Shown here piece after piece: positions 43,881 to 55,866 of a DNA stretch of 64,000 bases (its first letter is position 1; each line of letters starts with the position of its first letter). The notes beneath the pieces are model-generated. The model saw nothing but the letters and a program-made list of their open reading frames with translations. It did no database searches and had not been told where the DNA came from. A program made the position numbers and the translations under genes. Origin of the DNA: Alentia gelatinosa (Eukaryota; Annelida; Polychaeta; Phyllodocida; Polynoidae); contig OX465584.1 of NCBI GenBank assembly GCA_950022655.1, forward strand, positions 47,474,723-47,538,722, written 5' to 3'.

Positions 43881-46738
43881 GAGGGTTAAAGATGGATGAG
43901 TAGCCCCATAGTGGCCTTGTTTATCTAAACGTGTGTGGTATGCGAGGCACATGTTGGACCTAACCCTTGTACCCTCAGAAAACCTCACCGACGCGAACCC
44001 TTTCAAAAAACGGGGGATGCTTTCCCCAGCTCCCTCCCTTCCGACAACCCTCTGTGTGTCGAGGCAAAAAGGACATGCTTTGACAATGATCGCCACATGT
44101 CACTAAATAGGTGTTTTGAAGGTGGATGTAAATACGGGGAACGTGGTGTATTGACAGTAGAAGGTGTGGGGAAAAGGCTTGGTTGTGTTGTTGTATTGTA
44201 TCCTGTAGGGAAGGGTGCTATAGCAGAACCATGACTGACCGGTTTAAGTGACCACTTATAGACAAATATGTCTTTTGGGACACAATGGCAGCAAACAAGC
44301 ATACGTGCAGTGTTCGACATTCAATGCTGGTCGTATTTATGTGAACTGCAGCTATAGGGATACATGAGGCTTGTTGCAAATAGATATTGTTACAAGTAAA
44401 GATGAAGTAGGCATTCTTGCAAACGGTCAGAGTGCCAATAGGAGGGAGATTGGCAGGTTGTTCATACTACGCTCTAGAAAACTACAGATGAGACATTGTA
44501 AATGACTCTGGTTTCAGTTGCATGTGGTTTCACTGGATATATCACATGCACCATATCAATTGTACGTGTACATAAAATACCTACATGAAAGAGAATCCTC
44601 AGATGACCTTCCCAACTACCATCTTTCAACATGTTTCCCCCTTCTATCTTTTGGGTGCAACCGATATCGTTTTTCTTTCGACTTCATATTGTAAAAGGCA
44701 AAAGCAACTGCTGGCAGTTTATAGGGAAATATTTCCGAGTTGTGTAATGCCCTGTTTACACTGTACTACTGGGCATACCTAGGTACCTCCATCGCTGCCA
44801 GTGACCAGCGCTTCAAATCACACAGTGTGAAAGGGGCGCTTCCCGCTAGTCGGCAACTAGGCGCACCAGGCACCTCCATTCGCCGACTGAAGGTACCTCA
44901 GGTACGTTCAGTCTGTTGCGATAATCACATTGTCAGGTGGCGTCACGTCACATCGGAAGTGTCTGGTAGATGGGGTGGTAAAGAAGAGACCTACAAGTTT
45001 TGATCAAAGTGTTCGTTTTCCACTAGTTTGACACACTAATTACAAATAGAATAGCAGGTTAATGTGCTGTATTTTAAGAACAAGCTAAATGTACGACACG
45101 CCTACATGTCTCCTTTGGGTTGTAGGACGATTTCGAACTAGTTCGGACAACTTGGAGGATCAGGGATTTCATCATGAAACGACTTTTGTCCGCCTAGATT
45201 TTATCCTGTCCTTCAATCATCCTGGCCCTTAGAAAGTCATATCTATACACGACATCTACCCCAGGATGGTCCAAGTATCACTTCTACGATGCATCCTTGA
45301 GTATTAAACATCCCCATGCTTTCTAAAGATAGCCCGGGCCCGGGGTAGCGGTAAGTGAGGCAGTCGGTCGTCGCGGTACATGATACCAAGTGTCATCATT
45401 ATTATTCATGTAATTAGGCGTATGAGGATGTCCGTGCCGAGGTCAGCCGTATATGACGCTCATTCCCAGTCCCTGACAAGTAGTATTCATCACTGGATTC
45501 CTATGATGTTCGTATGTGATATCTACTTTGTATTACTATTCTTCTTCACCAACCTATATGTAGCCTGTCCTGTCAATCATCATGCTAGATATGTGGAATT
45601 GTGATGTATTTATCAACTCAGAAGATGCAAAAGAGAGCAAGCACATACCATAAGAGTAAGGTAAAAAAAATCATGTAATCCATATCAAATTTAAAATATG
45701 TACAATGATAGAATGCAATCTAAAGTTTTTATTATATTGAAAACTCAGCTAAACTTTCCTATGTGAAGTGAAATATCGAGGCATGTAGATATACCCGTAT
45801 TAGATCATCTAATTCATAAACTATTTTGGAGTAACACATGCAAATTACGAAGGATAGTCACATGTATACTGCGAGGGGAAGTTACATGTATAACACAACT
45901 TTGGGGGAGAGGGGGTACTACGAATTAAGAGAACTAAGATAAAAAAAATATTATCATCATTCTGTGAGACAAACATCACAGGATTAGATAGTAAAAAGTA
46001 TCTGCCTCGCAAAGAACCACAAAACTGCATATTTTACTGAATTCAAAACCAATATACACCTCATATATCGAGTGCCCGCGCATATGCGATACATTGCAAC
46101 AATTATACTCTATTCGTAATAAAAACAATTGTATATCCTATGCGTAATCCTCATTTCACCAAATTCCTATACATTGTAGTGTGTTGTAATCCCAGATGTA
46201 GCACCCTATCTCTGTAAATCTGTCCATTTTAAACACCGCAACCCTGGTTGTGGAAGCACAGAATAAGAAGTAGGAATTGGAAATAATATAGACAAATATT
46301 AGGGAAATGGCTGCGATGTTTCGGGGGCCTGCATTTTCAGCTATTCTAAGTGATTTCCTGGCCTCAGCTGAGATCTAAAATTTATAATCTTAACCAGTTG
46401 TCTCCACGGATTGACAGTGATCCTTGGGGACGTCAGGAAATCCGGAAAGATGGGGGAAATTCTATATCTGATAGTCAAAACAATGCTCATATATCAGGCC
46501 CGGGTGCCACTGGACCCTGCGGAGGGGTATTAGGTGTTCCCTGAGTATTCCTCAGGGTTCTTGTTGAGTAACTCGAGAGTGACTCGGTTCTCAGTGATGG
46601 GGCTGGAGCAGAGCGTGTGTCAGTCTGGTCATGGGTGAGTAGCGCACATCAAAGAGTCTGTAATATCAAACCTCAGCCACAGATGGTTCCAGACGGGGAT
46701 GGGCATGAGCGGTGCTATTATCTCAGCCCTGGTATTTT
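43881..46738. other. Intergenic stretch, no gene recognised
   Basis: About 2.9 kb. Frames at 43,935-44,320 on both strands and at 44,740-45,003 have no recognisable content. No RNA gene was seen. Confidence 0.4.
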
Positions 46739-47300
46739 TGTCCCTTCGGCTTAGCATTTTGGAACTCGTTCCCCATGCCCCTACGAGTATTGCAGTTCGT
46801 TCTCCATGGTCTATATCCTATGTGTCATCCATTCGTTCAGTGTGTACAGTGGTGGGATAAATACAGAAAGCAACTCGTTTTTGGTCAAAGAAGGTGATCT
46901 ATGAACACCCCTCTCATAAGATCTCACACTCTCTAAGTCGTATTATTTATTCTCACTACGCTCTATGAAGACGAATTCTTAACGGACCAGGCTTAGAGCC
47001 TTGAGAATCTACCGATCTGCCTCCCGTGCTAAAGACGTACATCAATGCAACCAACAATTCCTATAATCTCAATGATGCCACCTAGCGGGAATACTGTGTG
47101 CCAGTGGATTCTCAAGGCTCTAAGCATAGATCGTTAAGAATTCTTCTCCCATAGAGCTCAGTGAGAAGCTTGTACAGATTACGACTTAGAGAGTGTGAGA
47201 CCTTATGAGAGGGGTGCTTTGAATGCTATCTGATATTCACTCCACATCAAATTCGTGGAGAATGACGACTTTGACCAAAACTTGTTGGTTTCTTCATTAG
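46739..47300 (+). repeat. Repeat S, copy interrupted by a foldback element
   Basis: It matches 32,222-32,460 from GGCTTAGCATTTTGG through CAGAAAGCAACTCGTT and GGTCAAAGAAG, is then broken by the element at 46,906-47,216, and resumes with TTTGAATGCTA and CTTTGACCAAAACTTGTTGG. Confidence 0.75.
46906..47216. mobile_element. Foldback element with about 104-bp inverted arms
   Basis: The ends are CACCCCTCTCATAAG and CTTATGAGAGGGGTG. Perfect stretches within the arms include 21 bp (46,922-46,942 with 47,180-47,200) and 18 bp (46,992-47,009 with 47,107-47,124). A unique centre of about 97 bp (47,010-47,106) separates the arms and codes for nothing. It interrupts repeat S, so it is a real insertion and not a local inversion. 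Confidence 0.8.
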
Positions 47301-47327
47301 TCCTGCTCACCCGATCATCACTATATA

Positions 47328-47586
47328 GTGGGTGTTCCACTGAGACGATGGAGGCTTGTGGCGATCACCCACCGTCTGCGATTAAGCTGGATGTAGCTAT
47401 AACGCAATGGAGCAGCGCTACACTACATCCGGTGGCCGTCTTCGGGCATCGTACTCACTCACGGTAGACGAATTCTATTCATGTGACACCTGGTTAGCTG
47501 TGGGGTTTTATTATGAAAATTTGTAGCAGAGGCCAAATGATCTTACGAATTTCGTCAAATGTACGTGTATCAATGGAACACCCGCT
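47328..47586. mobile_element. Short TIR element (GGGTGTTCCAYTGA ends)
   Basis: GTGGGTGTTCCACTGA (about 47,328) faces the inverted TCAATGGAACACCCGC (about 47,570-47,585). The interior has a small hairpin GGATGTAG/CTACATCC and no credible gene. The target duplication is unclear. Confidence 0.5.
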
Positions 47587-47714
47587 TCACTCAGTCACTC
47601 ACACAATTCAAAGACGTACAGTATTCCTTTATAATTCATGCAGCTCTGCAACTTAGTATAACTAAGGCTCAAATATACATAAAGTACATGAACAAGCCTT
47701 TATACTCTCATATG

Positions 47715-47900
47715 CAGTAGAGGCCCGCGTAAGAGACCACTCTCAATTCCAGCAAAAGTGTCCCTTGATGCGGGGTGTGGCCCTTACACGAAGTGATTGA
47801 GGGAACGGTTGCGACGAAAGGTAACCCTTTACACGGGGTGTAACCCTACACGCGATGTACCCTTACACTGTAATCCCCTTGCACGGTATGTCCCTTGAGC
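47715..47900. repeat. Pogo-like end and degenerate tandem phrases
   Basis: CAGTAGAGGCCCGCGTAAGA (47,715) resembles the pogo-like end at 27,229. It is followed by repeated phrases such as CCCTTTACACGGGGTGTAA and CCCTTACAC. No opposite end or TA duplication was found, so it is a remnant. Confidence 0.4.
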
Positions 47901-48003
47901 TACGTTCTATGGCATGAGCTGGTTTGATAAAGGTTGGGTAATATATACTGAGACTCAAAGCACCAGAATGACTGCCCACGCCTGTGAATACATAACTGCA
48001 CGG

Positions 48004-48315
48004 TCACGGTCTTTTGAATACACGTGAAGCGGTTCCCGTTGCCTCTGCCTCTTTGGGGACCCGATCTCCCACTCTGTCCATCCTTCCCAAGATGTCATTC
48101 TTCCCCCATATGATACACAGCGTCCAAAGGAAGTGCACCGGTTGGCCTCGGTGGATTCTCCGTCGGCTTCGGGAGGGTCGGGGTTGAACCCCGGGCCCCC
48201 TGTTTGCCCCCTCCGAGCTACCCCGATATGACAAGGGATCATATCGGGTATCATCCCAGGGGAACCTCGTCCACATACACCACACTGACAATCTCCCAAA
48301 TATGCTTGCTTTCAA
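48004..48315 (-). other. G+C-rich open frames, unrecognised
   Basis: Two overlapping minus-strand frames of over 100 codons occupy a G+C-rich patch. One reads GDCQCGVCGRGSPGMIPDM and onwards, the other SYRGSSEGANRGPGVQPRP. The composition is arginine/glycine/proline-rich and neither is identifiable. The patch may be an exon or a decayed transposon part. The long overlap of two frames argues for composition-driven chance. Confidence 0.15.
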
Positions 48316-48521
48316 CTTTCAAAATCCATTAGTGTGAGTGGCGGCCAGTGGGAGGAGGGGGATGGAGTATAGAGGGGTATACAGAACACTGTATGGGGGC
48401 CAGTGAATAGGTGCCTTCTGCGGGTTTACTTTCTGTATCATATTAAGGCGAATTCCATCAGACATCTTGTATGGACAGTGAAAAGACTAATACATTATAC
48501 GCTGATTGGACGATATTTTAA

Positions 48522-48975
48522 GCCTGTTTCCATTGGCCGACGAAAAAGGGACCAATTTTATGAGTTCCCCTAATCTAAGGCCATTTTCCACTGGCTAATC
48601 ATTCAGCACCGATCTGCAGTCGGAAACCACCTTTTTTCTCTTTTGCTATACCGACGCCAAATCGGTGAATGGAAACAGCCTGGTATTTGAAATGGTCACC
48701 GATTATCGTGGCGAAAGTTATGTAACAAAGACAACACTAACAAACTTCATCAGCGACCGACAAATTCAAAATGCGGAAGGGATCAAGGTTTTAGTGGACA
48801 AATTAATTCGGTATGGACTTGCAAAATGTAGAAGGAACAATACATACACTGCACCATCACCGATTAAATGATACCGACATGCAGTCAGTGGCCACCATTT
48901 ACAAACTTTTAAGAGAACCTGAATAATCGGTGCCATTTCGTTGGCTAATGGAAAATGTCCTTGAAGGCCATTTTC
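48522..48975. mobile_element. MITEs with GTTTCCATTGGC-type ends
   Basis: Left ends AGCCTGTTTCCATTGGCCGA (48,521) and AGGCCATTTTCCACTGGCTA (48,575) and a right end GGCTAATGGAAAATGTCC (about 48,943) indicate two nested or abutting copies. The plus-strand frame at 48,665-48,871 lies inside, resembles no transposase and is not credible as a host gene. Confidence 0.55.
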
Positions 48976-49080
48976 TTTTGGTCAAGTATTCAACTCTTAT
49001 ATGCTTTCAGGAACCACCGATAGACTTTTTGGGCATCGTGACGCCAGATGCCCAAACCAAGAAATTGATACTGACTTACC

Positions 49081-49736
49081 CGGCGATTACACGAGACTAC
49101 TGAAAACGTGGCGACTAAAGATCGTCTAGTAAACAGTCGTCATGTGGTGCTCGATTAAGCCGGAGACACACCAAGCGAGAAACGCAGCGAGTTCCGTAAT
49201 CGCCAACACAAGAGAACGCTGCCTTCACTCGCTTGGTGTGTCCCCGGTATTACGAAATTTCATCATCAAGAATCTCCAATTAAAAAGTACATCAAGCGTT
49301 TACACTAGGCGATTCATGTTTATTTGAATGAGGAACATTTTACTTCCTGCTGGTGATTTCCGAAGATAAACCCTGCCTAAACTACTAAGTGTATCTATTT
49401 CCCATTATATATATAGACAATTGCGGGTAAAAAAGGAAAAACTAAAGAACTGTGGTCGCCGACTCAAAACATACATTTTTAGCTAAAACAAGAAGTAGTT
49501 GACAACAGCTATCTTAACAACTATTTCAAGCCAACTTGAAATAGTCGTTGGCCATCGAGTGGTCTACATAATCGGCAGGTGGTGCCAAATTGCAAAATCT
49601 GATATAATCAGATGTAACCAGACGATCGCCACGCACTTTACAGTAGACGATTTCTAGCCTTGCGCGGCTGTATGAAAGTCGTGAGGTGGTGCTAAATTCA
49701 AGAATCGCCGCCTATAACCGTCTCGTATAAACGCCG
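49081..49736. mobile_element. MITE with CGGCG...TTACAC ends, carrying a nested hairpin
   Basis: CGGCGATTACACGAGAC (49,081) faces GTCTCGTATAAACGCCG (ending 49,736). The left 230 bp align with the element at 53,799 (GAAAACGTGRCGACT, GATCGTCTAG, GTCGTCA, TCAAGCGTTTACACTA), except for the inserted 88-bp element. Confidence 0.7.
49160..49247. mobile_element. 88-bp palindromic mini-element, nested
   Basis: CCGGAGACACACCAAGCGAG (49,160-49,179) faces CTCGCTTGGTGTGTCCCCGG (49,228-49,247), a 19/20 inverted match around a 48-bp centre. The homologous position in the 53.8-kb copy lacks it. TTA occurs on both sides, two bases away on each, so a TTA target duplication is possible but unproven. Confidence 0.8.
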
Positions 49737-49883
49737 GGATTTATAGGGTAACTCAAAAAGTCTCCGCGTTTTCGCCAGCCAATGAAAACGAGGTTATAGA
49801 GAACGCTCTGTACTCCAAGCACTGATACATTCTCTATCTATGATGGTTAAAAGTTCAAAGAACATTTAGAAATAATAAGGAAA

Positions 49884-50740
49884 TATCGCGCTTAAAGCCC
49901 ATATGACAGCGACATCTATAACCGATTCCCAGCTATCCCATCGACGATACTAATCGAGAAGAATAATGTCGCTGTCTTATAGCCTCGTATATTCTACCCG
50001 ATCACACCTCCTCCCTCTTTTTAAAACCTTGTAAAACGAACCGATTGAGATCAAAGAGAGCGACTGGGAGCCGGGCCCGACTGGCCCCGGGCCAGATGAT
50101 AGACCTTGATAGACAGTAATGCAAAGTTTAAAGTGGTGATTCCACCAATATACAAGATCTAGCGAGATTAGCCACGATTTGGGTGTCTTGGTAAATCGGG
50201 CTAGGTTTGACAATTCGCATGTCGCGATGTGTCTTGAGGTGTCGCACCAAAACACACACCCGACACCATACGGCTACGTTATGCGACAACGGAGGTACGA
50301 CATAGCGTGACTCTCTAAGATATTACAAGATATACCAAGATATATCACGACGAATCCATCGTCTTGGTGGAATCAGCCCTTAATAACTTCTGTTCTATTT
50401 AAGATATCGGAAAACCGTTTTAATGATTATAATCACCGATGTCTCCCTTACAAATCGGTATATGATACATGTACATCAAACGGAGCGATACACATCATCG
50501 CTATTTAAACGGCCTACTAGAATCGGGACAGTCGGTGAAGTGCGTACAGCTACAAAATTAAGGTCGCCCAGAGTCGGTCATTACCTCCGTGCTAGTAATG
50601 CCTGACCCCATTACAATCGGGTCTGCGAAGTGCGTACAGCGACATAAAGTTCGCCGATTCTGACCGACCGGACGGATCTGTCGGGCAAAGGTGTGATAGG
50701 GAAGAATCGGCGTGTCGCTGTCTTATAGGCTTAAAAATAG
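49884..50740. mobile_element. TIR element or pair with GACAGCGACA ends
   Basis: CCCATATGACAGCGACAT (49,899) is mirrored first by ATGTCGCTGTCTTATAGCC (49,965) and again by GTGTCGCTGTCTTATAGGC (50,712). Either a roughly 100-bp short element or a roughly 850-bp long one is bounded by these. Within, GAAGTGCGTACAGC recurs at 50,537 and 50,625, an internal duplication. Confidence 0.5.
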
Positions 50741-51555
50741 ATGTTGACTTCCCAGAAGCAAAAACATGAAAAAATCTCCTCTGATAACTAGCACGATACA
50801 GCTGAGGCTATGGATTGCTGTTTGATCATAGACGAAGATTTCTTTTCAGACACTTGTACCTTGTATCTCTGGCATAATACTAGCAACTATATAAGGACAC
50901 TCGTCTGCATGGTCAGGAATTACTGGAGTATCTTACTGCAAATACAGTATCCGGTCTATCATCACGTTGTAAATCCAACAATATTAACAACATATTTAGG
51001 GTAGGATTATCGGTCGAACCACTGTCAGTCAAGCTTTGGTATGGTTGAATCCTCAGCTAAACAAAATGCATTAGCAGTACATAGTGTACGCATCTTTAAT
51101 ATTTCTGTTTCAAAAAAACCATAGAAATGAAAAAAGACCAACAAACTATTTAGTCTCAACTCGTTAGAAAATATTCTGGTGTGACAACTTCCACTGCGAA
51201 ATGACACTACCAGAAGGGTGTTAGGAGAGGTAGTTGATACCTTGGCAATGGAATTATAAAAATGATAAGGATTTTTTGGGACTGGATATTATACATTTCA
51301 TATAGGAAAATATTAAAGATTTGTTCTTTCCATACATAGCTACAATAAAGTGGTGGCTGCAGAAGCACAGAGGTAGCTATTATATCAGGTTACTGGTGAA
51401 GTCGGGCCGTTTTGGAAAATTCGGCTCGCAAAGTCTCGCCGTAATTAATACTGTTAAATAGGCCTCAAATATATAAATTCTTTTCCACTGGCATCTCATA
51501 CGGAAACTGGTTTACTGTCTTCGTAGATAACATTTGAAGTTAAAAACATGTAACA

Positions 51556-51724
51556 GGGTAGGATAAAATCTAAACATCACTCAATTTCATATAATTGTTT
51601 ATATGTCATTCGTTGTCTTCTGCTACAGATATCACTCAGCTCCGCTTCATGATATCATGCCGCGAAGACAATTCATGCCATATGAACAATCGTATGAAAT
51701 TTCGTGATGTTTCATGATAGTATA
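51556..51724. mobile_element. Foldback element, family P copy 2
   Basis: The same left flank GGGTAGGATAAAATC and similar right flank GATAGTAT as at 31,644, with a matching loop CACTCAGCTCCGCTTCATGA. The arms here pair through AATTTCATA / TATGAAATT and TTGTCTTC / GAAGACAA, which do not occur in copy 1. Confidence 0.75.
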
Positions 51725-52721
51725 CCCAGTTTGTAATGCCTTAGGTATGCGATAAATATCTAAAACTACGAATAAATATATGTCACTAACCTTTGTATAT
51801 CTTTTTGGGTGGGGTGAAGGTTTGTGTGAGGGTGAGGGTTCGTATAATACTTGAGAGAGAGGCGGGGCGAGTTAGATATGGGGGATTTCTTCCCTCCACT
51901 CCCCAATAGATAGACGTGATCATTTTATGACCTTGTGGAAGCTTTCGTGATGTAATTTTTAAGCGAGAGACCCTGAAAAATGTGCTGATAAAACCCAGAA
52001 AAGAAGGTCTCATAATCTGTAGAAAGTCAAGTAAATAACAAAAAAAAATCCTCCTGTAGGTAATACCCAGGCAGGGAACCCGTTTGCTCTAGACCTATAA
52101 ACTCCTACGTAGAGCAGTCGTGGAACCATGACAGGTCGACCAAGTGCCCATTATGTGGCACTCACACCCTCCTTTTCTCACCTGTAAAAAATGAGCGGAC
52201 AAAACGAAGCAAGCATATATGAGAGGGGAAAGCCATGTCTCACACTGACATGAGAATCAATATTCCGTTCACGCGGTCACTTTGGTCATGTTTTTAATGC
52301 ACTTTCCTGCCCAAGACACGGGTCCTTTTTATGTGGGTCGACTGTTTGGTTGTTCTGTGCACATCTAACGTCGACACGGGGAGGTGTGTAAACTTTCATA
52401 TACATGTACACCCCAAGGCATGTTGCCACCAGTGCTAACCTTCATTAAGCCTTTTGCTTTTCTGTATAATTCCATTCTGCTTTGGCACAATACATCCAGG
52501 CACGGCGGACCACAGAGTTGGCAGAAGTTAGTTTGTCCAACGCCGGTTCACACCTAAATGTTATTTCTTTTCGTAAGATGCTTTGTTAAGCTCAGATTCA
52601 GGATACAACTCCCACTCATATCAGCACACGGACCATCCCACAGTGGTAAAGTGTATACAAAATACAGACCGCCACAAAGGTCCTTGCTCTACACTGCTGG
52701 CAGTTGTAGTAATAAAAGCCC

Positions 52722-53076
52722 GTTTCCATTGGCCGACGAAAACGGCACCGATTGTATGAGTCCCCCTAAAATTCTGTCAGTGGTGACACCGACTGCACTT
52801 CGTTATCAAAGTGTCGGTGAGTGTGCATTGTATGCAATGTTTCTATTTATTTTCCGGATACATACTGATTTGCCATAGCAACATTAAGGATCACTGACGA
52901 AATCAAAGCGTTTTAAGTTTTCAATCTATACGAAAATCTCTCGGTGATGACCTTATTGCATAATCTCTGAAATATTATTCGGTGAGCATTCCTCGTTTCC
53001 ATTTATCGATCTATCGTCGGCATAACAAAAGATTCGATGGTGGTTCCCAACAGAAACCAATAGAAACGGGCCTTAA
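52722..53076. mobile_element. MITE with GCCCGTTTCCATTGG ends, copy a
   Basis: GCCCGTTTCCATTGGCCGAC (about 52,719) faces CCAATAGAAACGGGCC (ending about 53,074). The interior has ACACCGACTGCACTTCGTTA and TCGGTGAG(T/G) phrases, also seen in the neighbouring copy. No transposase. Confidence 0.65.
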
Positions 53077-53445
53077 AAAGCTTGTTCCCATTGGCTGAGG
53101 AAAAAGGCACCAACCTTTTTAGTTACCTTAAAAGTCTGTTGGTGATGCCACTGACTGTATGTCGGTATCAAATAATCGGTAAAGGTGCAGTATTTGCACC
53201 TTTTCTACTCCATTTCCTGAATCCTCGCCAATTTTTACATTGAAACATTGAGCATCAATGACGAAATCAAAGTTAGAAAGTCAGTCATTGATGGCTTTAT
53301 AACATAATCCAGTTCAAATTGATATATGAGCATTTCTTTGCATGACTCGTTTCCATTCACCTATCTTCCGTCAGTACACACACAAACTCGATTTGTGGTT
53401 CCCCACTGCAGATCGGTGTCGAATAATTGGCCAATGGAAACTGGC
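53077..53445. mobile_element. MITE copy b, abutting copy a
   Basis: It starts AGCTTGTTCCCATTGGCTGA only a few bases (TTAAAA) after copy a ends, and finishes GGCCAATGGAAACTGGCC at about 53,441. Its interior parallels copy a in the same order (GTTGGTGATGCCACTGACTG, CGGTATCAAA, CATGACTCGTTTCCATT). Confidence 0.65.
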
Positions 53446-53798
53446 CTTATACAGTGAAGTAGATTTTGGGGTGAAATGACGACTTGTTGGGTTTTAGCTA
53501 CCAATCGTTACCGGGTTTAAGACGACCAAGGGCTGGGTCCATCCAGGTGACAGGACACCTGGGCAAACACACACCCGTCCTCATAACTCCTGACAGCCAC
53601 CTCCCCCAGGTAACCACCCATCAATGGGCGCCCATGTAGATGACATGTTCTTATCCACATGCTGAGGTCATCAAGTGCTACATACAGCGGCCGACGGCAG
53701 CGCCATCTATTCACGACGACAAAGTGGCGGGGCTGAGGAGTGTTTGTCCTGTTTTATTTCAAGTGTGTTCTATAACACAGCAGCATTCCGCCCTAACC

Positions 53799-54386
53799 CG
53801 GCGTTTACACTAGACGACTGAAAACGTGACGACTGTAGATCGTCTAGCCAATTGTCGTCAGGCGATGCTCTCCGGGGAAAATTGACACCAAGAATCGTTG
53901 ATTCAAGAGGTGCTTCAAGCGTTTACACTATGATTTATAATCGCCCATTTAAGTACCCGGTTTATTCTACATCTCAAAGGCATATATTACTTCCTGTTGT
54001 TCACCGTTGATGGTGCCACAAGTATTAGTCTGAAGGTTAACCCTGCAAAAACTAGAGCTGAATGTATGTATTTTCCATTAGAAAATCGCAGGCGAAAATA
54101 GGATCTGTAAAAGATCGTGATCGTTGGCACTGAACACCTGTTTGTGGCCAAAAGGTGGTTAACAACTAAGATTTCATAAATCGAGGCGTTTCATTACAAT
54201 TCAAGCTGCTTTGAAAAAGTCATCAGTGTAAGATATTCGCCAGGATCGTGAGGTGTTTGCATAAAATGACGAGCTATGATCATCACCCGTTTCCTAAATG
54301 TTGGCGTTTACACTGGACGATCTCAAGTCATGGACGACTCAAAGTCGTCAAGAATTGTCACCCATAATCGTCGAGTTTAAACGCCG
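53799..54386. mobile_element. MITE with CGGCGTTTACAC ends
   Basis: CGGCGTTTACACTAGACGA (53,799) faces TCGTCGAGTTTAAACGCCG (ending 54,386). A second left-type end GGCGTTTACACTGGACGA at about 54,302 suggests a nested or rearranged copy. It lacks the 88-bp insertion of its relative at 49,081. Confidence 0.7.
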
Positions 54387-55234
54387 AGGGAAGCCGTCGT
54401 GCGCCTGCGAACTAATAAAGTAGGAACCGCGCCAGTGGCGGGAAAAAAACAGATACAGTACACATGACTACTGAAAGCGAGGCCCTTTCCCAATAGCCTC
54501 TCCTGAGAAAAGTCCTATTCTCAGTCCCAAATTGGACACAGTGAAAAGCTGTTGTGTCAAATCTTATACAGTATGTATGTATTCGAGGTCTTGATTGATC
54601 TTCTTCAATAGCAATCATAACAGGATAAGAAATTAGTATAAGTGTGCTATATTGTTCATGCAAATAGTTAAATAAGCTTTTCAGAATTTCCTATGGACAA
54701 TCTTCGATTTCAGACATTGTTCTACGATGGAGTGATCACTTGTGGCCCTTTGGATAGTCCATTATGAGCCGATGGAAAGTTCACATGTATTTTCTACTTA
54801 CTGTAAGTCTTTCGGTTCAATAAATAGAGCGAAGCTCGATATTCGAAAAGAAATAAATAGCAATCATCTCATGAGGTTTAAATATACACACACACACACA
54901 AAAATCTTATAATAAATGATTGAACTCTCACACATGGTGATCTGATTGGCTGTCATTTACCTCTGTTCTATCCAGTGGAAATGTGAATGAGAGAATATCT
55001 TCCATCGTGGTTTTTATCAGGTATTTTCGGAGACTGGCCTGGCAGCAGTTGGCGGAATCCCACCTGTGGAGGGTTCTGACAGACAGTGTGGAGGCGTCGA
55101 GACGGGAATCTCCAGTCAGGCCGACATCAAACATAAAGTATTTCACAAATATAAGACGTTAAGTTGTGTGCCCTTTTTTATGATTGTTGACTGAAAACAC
55201 GGCTTATTGGGCGTCGGCACCACGTTCATATATA
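54387..55234. other. Intergenic stretch, nothing recognised
   Basis: A short (AC)n tract lies at about 54,884-54,901. A minus-strand frame at 54,928-55,146 is unrecognised. Confidence 0.4.
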
Positions 55235-55545
55235 CTCTGCCTATCTGTTAGGGAGAGGTTATAGACTTTCAGCGGCAACTCTCTGATATTGAGAACGGTG
55301 CAAAGGCCCAGTGCCTCAGTGTTTTAGAGGAGTACCCAGCTGACCATGAGCAATCACTAGAGACCGAAATACCTCATTGACCTACCGGTGTTTGATGTAT
55401 TTGAATACTAGACAGGCTGTCGTAAAAATGGCAAGTTCACTGGGTGCAAGCGGGTTACAAAGATTGACCCACAGACTAGATATACCCCAAACTTTTTAGT
55501 TGTTAATTCTTTTCATTATTCCACGCTCATTCATCAATGATGACA
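55235..55545 (-). repeat. Dispersed repeat T, inverted copy
   Basis: Its reverse complement reads GATGAATGAGCGTGGAATAA, CCAGTGAACTTGCCATTTTT, CACCGGTAGGTCAATGAGGT and GCTGAAAGTCTATAACCTC, collinear with 38,025-38,390. Confidence 0.75.
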
Positions 55546-55866
55546 ATACCATTTGTTCCTAGTTCGTATTCTACGAGCGATATGTCTGTTTTTCATACCA
55601 TCCATTTTCCATTTCTTATAAGGACCAAGAATGTCTATTACAAAGACCTGTTTTTATCATCTCCGTACCGTGAATCTTTTTACATATTATTACATACCTG
55701 TCTGCAAATGTCACTCAAATACGACCCTCTCACAGGGGTGTAGTAATCAGCCACTACGGCCCACTATGGTGCAATTCGTCGCACTGCAATATTTTATCGT
55801 GCATATATCCTAGTCTCTGCTTTTCGATAAACATGCGTAATCTATGTCATCACGACCAATGTCAAC

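Noticed and set aside
48120..48250. tRNA-like boxes on the minus strand (TAGCTCGGAGGG ... GGTTCAACCCC)
   Set aside because: Box A and box B are only about 30 bases apart, too close for a tRNA or SINE head, and the arms do not fold. G+C-rich chance match.
48665..48871. Plus-strand 68-codon frame with protein-like composition
   Set aside because: It lies wholly inside a MITE. Similar phrases in other copies are not open, so it is not under coding constraint.
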